Both the position numbers and the translations under genes were made by a program. 49,208 nucleotides of DNA from Saprospiraceae bacterium. Lineage in GTDB: Bacteria > Bacteroidota > Bacteroidia > Chitinophagales > Saprospiraceae. The DNA lies in NCBI GenBank assembly GCA_030729925.1, contig JANQWK010000027.1:1-49208 (forward strand). The letters run 5' to 3'. Positions 43,465 to 49,208 of the stretch are shown in pieces; position 1 is the stretch's first letter; every line of letters starts with the position of its first letter. The notes below the pieces were generated by a model. The model saw nothing but the letters and a program-made list of their open reading frames with translations, searched no databases and had not been told where the DNA came from.

Positions 43465-44421
43465 ATGAAATTGCTGTACAACCCCATTTTTTTGGAACAC
43501 CATACGGGCATGCACCCTGAAAGTCACAGGCGGCTGCAGGCTTTCAACCTTCCTTACTCCAACACTTCGCTGGATGGCAGTTCCTACCTGGGACTGGTTC
43601 ACGGGGCGGACTATATCAACCAGGTAAAGGATGCCTGCCGGTTTGCTGCTCATTTGGATCAGGACACTGTTACTTCTGCGAGAAGTTATGAAGCTGCTGT
43701 ATATGCCGTGGGAGCCACCCTTGAAGCGGCGCAGCAAGGAGATTTTGCGCTGGTTAGACCGCCCGGACACCATGCTTATCCCAACAAAGCCAGTGGATTT
43801 TGCTTGTTTAACAACATAGCCATTGCCAGCCAGCATCTGGCCCAAGAAGGAAAGCGGGTATTGATTTTTGATTTTGATGGCCATTTGGGAGATGGCACTT
43901 CCCATATTTTCTACGGATCGGATCAGGTGATGTATTGGTCCTTGCACCAATATCCGGCATTTCCCGGGCATGGCTTTGTCAATGAGATAGGGGAGGGAAA
44001 AGGGGAGGGATTTACCCTTCACGTACCGCTCCCGCCTGGCAGCGGAGATGATGTTTTTTGGCGAGCCATAGCATCTTATTTGCCTATTGCGCAAGCATTT
44101 AATCCCGACGTAGTGGCCATTTCTGCGGGATTCGACGGGCATCAATACGATTTATTGCTGGATCTTCGGCTAAGTTTGGGCACGTATTACAAATTGGGGG
44201 TTCTGGTTCGCAAGCACTTCAAATCTTTTTTTGCCACCCTGGAAGGTGGCTACAATACCCAGTACTTACCTGCGGCGGTGTATAATTTCATGGATGGCAT
44301 CAATGGGAATGCCATACGTTTTGAAGAGCACGAAACAGAAAGCGATTTCAGGGTTTGGCAGACCTTCGAGATTCATCTCAACTCCGGGTTATCTTCGCTA
44401 TCGAAATACTGGAATATCTGA
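43465..44421 (+). CDS. Histone-deacetylase-family zinc amidohydrolase (AcuC-like)
   Basis: 318 residues of the class I/II deacetylase fold. The charge-relay pair is His102-His103 in RPPGHH, zinc ligands are Asp138 and His140 in DFDGH and Asp224 in AGFDGH, and the late GGY motif is LEGGY. The usual DxDxHHG reads DFDGHLG, so the residue after the zinc His is Leu rather than His; the ligands themselves are kept. Bacterial members deacetylate protein lysines (AcuC), acetylpolyamines or other amides. It ends 5 bp before the PatZ-like acetyltransferase gene, which favours a protein-acetylation role (inference). Confidence 0.82.
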   Translation: MKLLYNPIFLEHHTGMHPESHRRLQAFNLPYSNTSLDGSSYLGLVHGADYINQVKDACRFAAHLDQDTVTSARSYEAAVYAVGATLEAAQQGDFALVRPPGHHAYPNKASGFCLFNNIAIASQHLAQEGKRVLIFDFDGHLGDGTSHIFYGSDQVMYWSLHQYPAFPGHGFVNEIGEGKGEGFTLHVPLPPGSGDDVFWRAIASYLPIAQAFNPDVVAISAGFDGHQYDLLLDLRLSLGTYYKLGVLVRKHFKSFFATLEGGYNTQYLPAAVYNFMDGINGNAIRFEEHETESDFRVWQTFEIHLNSGLSSLSKYWNI

Positions 44422-44426
44422 CAGGT

Positions 44427-47087
44427 ATGAAACGAACCTTGGATAAAATTTTTTACCCCAAAACCATAGCAGCGATTGGAGCTTCCAACCGGGAGGGATC
44501 TATTGGGTTTTTGCTCATGCAAAACCTCATAAGCGGTTCGTTTAAGGGTAAGATTTATCCGGTCAATCCAAAATACAACCAGGTGCAGGGGTATTTGGCA
44601 TACCGCAGTATTCGGGATATACAGGACAGTATTGACCTTGCCATTATCGCTACCCCTGCCCGAACGGTACCCAAAATTGTACGACAATGCGGTCGGTCGG
44701 GCATCACAGGGATCGTCATCCTTTCCTCCGGTTTTAGAGACGCAGACAAGCACTTATGGGAAGATATACGCAGGAGCGTAAAAAAATATGGCCTTAGGGT
44801 CATTGGGCCTGATAGTCTGGGTTTTATACACCCTGCTTTGGGCTTAAACGCAACTTTTGCGCCTCAGACTGCCCTTCCGGGCAAAATAGCATTCATTTCG
44901 CAAAGTGGTGCGTTGTGCAATGCCATTCTGGACTGGTCGGGAGAGCGCAACTTTGGCTTCAGCCATTTTGTTTCGATAGGCTCCATGATAGATACCAGCT
45001 ATCACGACCTCATTGATTACTTTGGTGCCGACGGGCGCACTGCCTGCATCCTGATCTACATGGAAACCCTCACCCATGCCAGGGCTTTTATGAGTGCAGC
45101 GAGGGCATTTGCACGTTCCAAACCCATTATTGTATTAAAACCGGGGAAAAGTAAAGAGGGGGCACTTACTGCATTGTCCCATACCGGAAATATAGCGGGG
45201 GAAGATGCGGCTTTTGAAGCAGCTTTCAAGCGGGCCGGAATTGTTCGGGTCAATACGGTAGCCGCCTTATTCAATCTCGCACAGGCTTTTGCCATGCAGC
45301 CCTATCCCAAGGGCAACCGACTGGCTATCATCAGCAATGCAGGAGGGCCTGCAATCCTTGCTACGGACTACCTGGTTCAAGCGGGTGGGCAACCTGCACG
45401 CTTATCGGCTGAACTGGAAGATCGCATGCATACCTTGCTCCCAAAATCGTGGACGGGCAAACAATCGCCTGCGGATGAAGTCAGCGTGCAAGAATTTGCT
45501 GCGCTGGTCGAAGATTGTCTTGCCCAGGAAAACGTAGATGGAGCGCTCGTCATCCTTACTCCCCAAGCTGCAGAACATGGTACTGCTGTCGCAAAAGCGA
45601 TGTCCGCTTTTGCCAGAAAATATCCCAAAACCCTACTTGCCTGCTGGATGGGTAGCCAGGAAGTAAAGGCGGGCAAAGCGGAGCTCGAGGCTCACCAAAT
45701 ACCGGTGTATCGCTTCCCGGAAAGTGCCGTGGAGGTATTTATGAATATGTTTCACTACAAAAAAAACATTGACCTGCTGTACGAAACCCCAGGTAGCATC
45801 CCCCAGGCATTTTCCCCAAATAAGGAAAAAGCAGCACTGCTCATCCAGCAACACCTCAGTGAAGGTCGCTACCAACTCGATCAGCGCCACGCCATGGAAC
45901 TCCTTGCCTGCTACGATATCAGGGTAAACCAGGGGGTGCTCGTTCAAAACGGTTCGGCAGCAGCAGACGCGGCAGCACAAATGGGCTACCCGGTAGCCGC
46001 AAAGATTGCCTCTCCTGATATTCTGCACAAGACCGAAGCAGGAGGTGTACAACTCGATCTCCGCAGCCCGGAAGAAGTGGTTCGTGCGGTTGAAAACATG
46101 CTCCAACAAGTACAGCAGCTTCAGCCACAGGCGAAAATAGAAGGCATACTCATCGAAAAAATGTGTACCAAACGGCACGAACTGCTTATCGGAGCCAAAA
46201 GAGACGAGGTATTCGGCCCTCTGATTGTGTTCGGTATGGGGGGTATCGCTGTAGATATCTTCAAAGACCAAAATGCAGGCATTCCTCCGCTTAACATGGC
46301 ACTTGCCCGGCATCTGATTCAGGAAACCAAAATATATGCACTCCTGCAGGGCTATCGCAAGATGCCGGGGATTAACATCCAGGATCTCCTCTTCTTACTT
46401 TACCGTTTTGCCTACCTGGTTATGGATTTTCCCCAAATTTTGGAGATTGACATCAATCCCTTTGCTATTGATGAACACGAGGGGATTGTCATTGATGCCA
46501 GCGTAATCCTAGACCCCAAATCCAATTCCTTGGTAACCAAGCCTTATCAACATCTGGTCATCAGCCCATACCCCCGGCAATATATTAAAACGATTGTCCT
46601 TCGCAATGGCACACCTGTTACCCTGCGCCCCATCAGACCAGAAGACGAACCTCTGGAAGCCGAGTTGTTTGATTACCTGTCCAAGGAAACCATCTATTTC
46701 CGATTTTTCGGATACCTGCACAGCCTCGACCACAATATGCTCAGTCGCTTTACCCACATTGACTACGACCGGGAAATGGCCATTGTGGCTGAAATTGAAT
46801 CCGCAAGCGGAAAAAAACATTTGATCGGGGTAGTCCGATGCGTAGGAGACGCTTGGAACGATAGTACCGAAAACGCCATTGTGATCGCAGATACCTGGCA
46901 AGGCCAAGGATTAGGCTCCCACATGATGGCGTATATCATCGAAATTGCCAGGGCAAGCGGCTACCGAAGGATCTATGGTACCCTGCTCAAACAAAACAAG
47001 GCCATGTATGCATTATACGAAAGACACGGCTTCCGCTTGTATGCGGAAGACCACGAAACCTTCACAGCAGAACTCCTGCTGCAGTAA
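44427..47087 (+). CDS. PatZ-like protein: ADP-forming acyl-CoA synthetase fused to GNAT acetyltransferase
   Basis: 886 residues from the ATG at 44427, 5 bp after the deacetylase stop. Domain order is CoA-binding (about 5-130), succinyl-CoA-ligase-like (~150-440), ATP-grasp (~480-690, with GYPVAAKIASPDILHKTEAGG) and C-terminal GNAT (~725-886) with the acetyl-CoA loop QGQGLGSHM (825-833). This is the architecture and length of PatZ/Pat, the lysine acetyltransferase of enteric bacteria. His252 lies in SHTG, the motif carrying the phospho-His of active ADP-forming acetyl-CoA synthetases, so unlike PatZ the synthetase half may be catalytic. Whether it makes acetyl-CoA/ATP, acetylates proteins, or both is open. 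Confidence 0.85.
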   Translation: MKRTLDKIFYPKTIAAIGASNREGSIGFLLMQNLISGSFKGKIYPVNPKYNQVQGYLAYRSIRDIQDSIDLAIIATPARTVPKIVRQCGRSGITGIVILSSGFRDADKHLWEDIRRSVKKYGLRVIGPDSLGFIHPALGLNATFAPQTALPGKIAFISQSGALCNAILDWSGERNFGFSHFVSIGSMIDTSYHDLIDYFGADGRTACILIYMETLTHARAFMSAARAFARSKPIIVLKPGKSKEGALTALSHTGNIAGEDAAFEAAFKRAGIVRVNTVAALFNLAQAFAMQPYPKGNRLAIISNAGGPAILATDYLVQAGGQPARLSAELEDRMHTLLPKSWTGKQSPADEVSVQEFAALVEDCLAQENVDGALVILTPQAAEHGTAVAKAMSAFARKYPKTLLACWMGSQEVKAGKAELEAHQIPVYRFPESAVEVFMNMFHYKKNIDLLYETPGSIPQAFSPNKEKAALLIQQHLSEGRYQLDQRHAMELLACYDIRVNQGVLVQNGSAAADAAAQMGYPVAAKIASPDILHKTEAGGVQLDLRSPEEVVRAVENMLQQVQQLQPQAKIEGILIEKMCTKRHELLIGAKRDEVFGPLIVFGMGGIAVDIFKDQNAGIPPLNMALARHLIQETKIYALLQGYRKMPGINIQDLLFLLYRFAYLVMDFPQILEIDINPFAIDEHEGIVIDASVILDPKSNSLVTKPYQHLVISPYPRQYIKTIVLRNGTPVTLRPIRPEDEPLEAELFDYLSKETIYFRFFGYLHSLDHNMLSRFTHIDYDREMAIVAEIESASGKKHLIGVVRCVGDAWNDSTENAIVIADTWQGQGLGSHMMAYIIEIARASGYRRIYGTLLKQNKAMYALYERHGFRLYAEDHETFTAELLLQ

Positions 47088-47093
47088 CCCTCA

Positions 47094-47411
47094 TCACCCA
47101 CTCACTGGCGCCAATCGTGCCACCAAGCCCTCTATCTTATCCGTAATCTTGATTTGGCAACCCAACCTGGAATTGGATTTTACAAAAAACGCCTCATCCA
47201 GCATATTTTCCTCATCCTCGCTCGCCGGCGGCAAATCATGGCTGCTCTCAACATACACATGACAACTCGCACAAAGCGCCATACCCCCACAAGTACCCTC
47301 CACAGGCAACTCATTTGCCTTGCACAACTCCATCAAATTGAGATCCATGTCAGTAGGAACTTCCCAGCTATGTAAAGCCCCGTCCCTGTCGTAAACGCTA
47401 ATGTTGACCAT
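47094..47411 (-). CDS. [2Fe-2S] ferredoxin
   Basis: 105-residue plant/adrenodoxin-fold ferredoxin. The cluster ligands are Cys41, Cys47, Cys50 and Cys85, a C-x5-C-x2-C-x34-C spacing typical of adrenodoxin-type ferredoxins. It carries electrons to cytoplasmic acceptors such as Fe-S biogenesis enzymes or oxygenases. A -7-like TATATTTT lies at 47432-47425. The likely reductase is the YumC-type enzyme at 47872 on the same strand, separated by a small membrane gene and repeat copy 4. Convergent with the PatZ-like gene (6 bp). Confidence 0.9.
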   Translation of the reverse strand: MVNISVYDRDGALHSWEVPTDMDLNLMELCKANELPVEGTCGGMALCASCHVYVESSHDLPPASEDEENMLDEAFFVKSNSRLGCQIKITDKIEGLVARLAPVSG

Positions 47412-47489
47412 TGTAAAAAAAATTAAAATATATCCACCCCATCAATTTTGAATCAAAATGTATATTTATTTGATTTTCAATTTATTGTT

Positions 47490-47566
47490 AATCAGGTGCA
47501 AGGCACCTTAAGGTGGCTTGCACCTGATTACCCTCATTAATACATTTGACCCTCCGAAAAGTAACC
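47490..47566 (+). repeat. REP-like hairpin repeat, copy 4
   Basis: The hairpin spans 47490-47529 with 19 of 20 pairs, the conserved G-G mismatch, and C-G at pair 10/31 as in copy 2. The spacer is 27 nt and the tail AAAAGTAACC is at 47557-47566. Upstream, ATTTGATTTTCA and following bases also match the upstream flank of copy 1, so homology may extend about 25 bp beyond the hairpin. It lies 79 bp upstream of the ferredoxin start, between tandem minus-strand genes. A TTTTCCCGATAGGGAGG stretch (47591-47607) resembles one after copy 2. Confidence 0.85.
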
Positions 47567-47652
47567 AAATCTCAAAGCTTTTTTTGAGATTTTTCCCGAT
47601 AGGGAGGAAAAACAACAGCTTCTGGAAATTTTATGACGAGAAGAAAAAATTT

Positions 47653-47856
47653 TCAGTGTTCATACCAATCCTCTGGATTAGCAGGCTTGCTGTCATCCTT
47701 CATAAATAAGATCAGGAAGGACTGAACCATAATAATTACCGGAATCACAAAGTAAGAAACAGCTACCAACGTAGGGCTTTTGCTTAATAAGATAACGATA
47801 ATACAGACCATGATCAGCAGCAAAGAACCTGTTATGAGAGCCGCACTTTTGCTCAT
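47653..47856 (-). CDS. Small two-helix membrane protein
   Basis: 67 residues with two hydrophobic segments (about 7-25 and 30-52) and an acidic tail ending DDSKPANPEDWYEH. It lies 15 bp downstream of the ferredoxin-NADP reductase gene, so it is likely co-transcribed. No family recognised. Unrelated in sequence to the small membrane protein at 33338. Confidence 0.6.
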   Translation of the reverse strand: MSKSAALITGSLLLIMVCIIVILLSKSPTLVAVSYFVIPVIIMVQSFLILFMKDDSKPANPEDWYEH

Positions 47857-47871
47857 GAGCGGAGCTTTAAA

Positions 47872-48891
47872 TTACGTGTTAGCGGTTTCAAATCCCTTCA
47901 CACCTTGAACGGTCGTATATTTGAGGCTCAGTTTTTTCTCGGGATTAATAATCCGAAATGCAGACTGACACATCAGGGTGGCCTCATGGAATCCGCATAG
48001 GATCAGCTTTAGTTTGCCCGGATAGGTATTGATATCACCAATGGCAAACACCCCGGGAAGGTTTGTACTATAATCGAAGGTATTTACAAGAACCCCGTTT
48101 TCTTCCAATTCCAGTCCCCAGTCTGCCAGAACCCCTAATTTAGGTATCAACCCGAACAAAGGTATAAAATGGGCAGTGGGCAACTCGGCACGTGTTCCAT
48201 TATTATACTCGATTTCCACGAACGAAAGGCGATCTTCCCCGCCCAAGCCTACCACTTGAGCTTCGGTAACCAGTTTGATCTTTCCTGCTTTAGCCAAATC
48301 CATGGCCTTCTCTACGCTATCCGGAGCCGCCCGGAAAGCCGAGCGTCGGTGTACCAAAACAACCTCTTCTGCAATTTCTGACAATACAATAGACCAATCC
48401 AAGGCACTATCGCCTCCTCCAGCAATCACCACTTTCTCACCGCGGTACATTTCGGGCTCTTTAATCATATAAGCAACGCCCTTCCGCTCGTAATCCTCTA
48501 TATTGGAAATGGGTGGCTTTCTCGGTTCAAAAGCGCCTAGTCCGGCAGCAATAGCGACTACGGGTGCTTTAATCTGCGTTCCCGCATCCGTTTCCAATAG
48601 CCAGGATCCATCCTCAAGTCGGGTCAAGTGCTCGGCCTTCTCTCCCAGCGTAAAACCAGGTTTGAAAGGAGCAATTTGTTCCATCAGTCGGTCAACCAAC
48701 TCACCGGCCAGGATAGATGGATAACCAGGGATATCGTAAATCGGTTTTTTAGGGTAAATCTCTGAGAGCTGACCGCCCGGAATGGGCAGGGCATCTACCA
48801 AATGGCAACGCATCTGGAGCAAACCAGCTTCAAAAACAGCAAAGAGGCCTACCGGGCCGGAACCTACGATGATTATATCAGTCTGTATCAT
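47872..48891 (-). CDS. Ferredoxin--NADP(+) reductase, thioredoxin-reductase-like type
   Basis: 339-residue FAD enzyme of the YumC class. The FAD motif is GSGPVGLFA (11-19), GGQLSEIYP follows, the NADPH motif is AGGGDSALDW, and the second FAD contact is FAIGDINTYPGKLKLI near the C-terminus. The redox-active CxxC of thioredoxin reductase is absent, which identifies the ferredoxin reductase class. It supplies electrons to ferredoxin, presumably the one at 47094. A perfect -7 box (TAAATTTG, 48913-48906) lies 15 bp before the ATG. Confidence 0.9.
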   Translation of the reverse strand: MIQTDIIIVGSGPVGLFAVFEAGLLQMRCHLVDALPIPGGQLSEIYPKKPIYDIPGYPSILAGELVDRLMEQIAPFKPGFTLGEKAEHLTRLEDGSWLLETDAGTQIKAPVVAIAAGLGAFEPRKPPISNIEDYERKGVAYMIKEPEMYRGEKVVIAGGGDSALDWSIVLSEIAEEVVLVHRRSAFRAAPDSVEKAMDLAKAGKIKLVTEAQVVGLGGEDRLSFVEIEYNNGTRAELPTAHFIPLFGLIPKLGVLADWGLELEENGVLVNTFDYSTNLPGVFAIGDINTYPGKLKLILCGFHEATLMCQSAFRIINPEKKLSLKYTTVQGVKGFETANT

Positions 48892-48905
48892 ATCAATTAT
48901 TGCTG

Positions 48906-48913
48906 CAAATTTA
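48906..48913 (-). promoter_or_regulatory. -7 box of the ferredoxin reductase gene
   Basis: TAAATTTG on the minus strand is a perfect TAnnTTTG. Transcription would start about 10 nt before the ATG at 48891. Having its own promoter separates the reductase from the transcript proposed upstream (48955-49064). Confidence 0.5.
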
Positions 48914-48954
48914 ACAAAATAAGCCGATTCTTGTTGATCCCGCTGCTAACAAAA

Positions 48955-48978
48955 GAAGCAAGCACTATGGCTTGCTTC
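48955..48978 (-). terminator. Rho-independent-type terminator on the minus strand
   Basis: GAAGCAAGC and GCTTGCTTC form a perfect 9-bp stem around CATAGT on the minus strand, followed by TTTTGTT. On the plus strand no T-tract follows, so the direction is clear. It could end the small transcript starting near 49064 or a gene beyond the right edge. Confidence 0.65.
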
Positions 48979-49064
48979 ACAATATTCCCTAAAAATCACC
49001 CGATTATACTTTCAATGCGGACTTAAGCTTTCTACCCCTTTCCCTACGCTTATTTCCTTTTGAC
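48955..49064 (-). ncRNA. Candidate Crp/Fnr-controlled small RNA
   Basis: A -7 box at 49076-49069 with a Crp/Fnr-like site centred 41.5 bp upstream of the inferred start (49064) leads into a terminator ending at 48955. The ~110-nt transcript has no ATG and only a 17-codon GTG frame, so it would be a non-coding RNA, comparable in logic to Fnr-driven FnrS of enterics. The downstream reductase gene has its own -7 box. The evidence is layout only. Confidence 0.4.
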
Positions 49065-49068
49065 AATC

Positions 49069-49111
49069 GAAAGTTAGTCAGATCAACCCCCCGAATCAGT
49101 GATGATCGTCA
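49069..49111 (-). promoter_or_regulatory. Crp/Fnr-like operator and -7 box at the right edge
   Basis: TGAT-GATC-GTCA (49100-49111) fits TGAY-N4-RTCA and, on the minus strand, TAACTTTC (49076-49069) matches TAnnTTTG except for the last base. The operator centre is 41.5 bp from the inferred start at 49064, as at 33266 and 35919. The remaining bases to 49208 hold no gene I can support. Confidence 0.5.
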
Positions 49112-49208
49112 CTCTGGGGCCATGACTTTTCTCGGGTTACCACATTAATGACTAGAATTTATAGGAGGAAATTTGAGACAGCGAAGGCAATAACTGTAAA
49201 TTTTGATT

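Noticed and set aside
47445-47459. ATTTTGAATCAAAAT palindrome upstream of ferredoxin as a regulator site
   Set aside because: It has a single-base spacer unlike the N4 sites and lies in very AT-rich DNA where such palindromes arise by chance.
1-49208. tRNA or rRNA genes, CRISPR arrays, insertion sequences, phage or integrase genes
   Set aside because: Reading both strands I found no cloverleaf-like elements, regularly spaced repeats, transposases or recombinases; the only dispersed repeats are the four hairpin elements.

Overview
The window looks like chromosomal DNA of a Bacteroidota bacterium, most likely a Saprospiria-type organism (class-level placement is inference). The phylum is suggested by TAnnTTTG-type -7 promoter boxes, weak Shine-Dalgarno signals, a PorP/SprF-like protein with an OmpA/PD40 partner, a giant secreted protein ending in a gliding-motility/type IX secretion sorting domain, a redoxin with an N-terminal DUF4369-like region, and an AmgK-like kinase fused to a RapZ C-terminal domain. 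I saw no rRNA, tRNA, CRISPR array, phage gene or transposase.

Layout. 0.2-18 kb is mostly housekeeping: LD-carboxypeptidase, ParE, Lon, the minus-strand run tlpA-like/adk/obg/amgK-rapZ fusion, a membrane glycosyltransferase, PrfC and a cation/proton antiporter with an RCK domain. 18-28 kb is a minus-strand secretion/surface cluster: PorP/SprF-like protein, OmpA-PD40 protein, and an 1846-residue Cys-rich adhesin-like protein built of two alternating repeat modules. 28-33 kb holds a beta-helix secreted protein with a long structured leader, a threonine dehydratase-like enzyme, an LPS-type glycosyltransferase, CysQ and GalE.

33-49 kb is the most interesting part. A soluble PAS histidine kinase carries the FixL heme-pocket residues (His69, Arg89) and sits in an operon with a response regulator that fuses a receiver directly to a Crp/Fnr DNA-binding module. 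A perfect TTGAT-N4-ATCAA box lies in their promoter, which is divergent to a stress gene set: three CBS-pair proteins, three tandem universal stress proteins (one fused to a Cys-less thioredoxin fold), a decayed hsp20 gene, a P-loop kinase plus APH-like protein pair, a receiver-only protein, a lysine deacetylase-like/PatZ-like acetyltransferase pair, and a ferredoxin with its reductase. The gene content parallels the mycobacterial DosR hypoxia/dormancy regulon, but the sensor is FixL-like and FixJ and FixK appear collapsed into one protein. Further TGAY-N4-RTCA sites sit 41.5 bp upstream of inferred start points, one of them driving a candidate ~110-nt small RNA at the right edge.

Four copies of an intergenic repeat (85, 14382, 39801, 47490) share a 40-nt hairpin with one conserved internal mismatch, a compensatory base-pair swap, and a downstream tail ending in AAAAGTAACC. 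All four point the same way. This looks like a REP-like family that I do not recognise.
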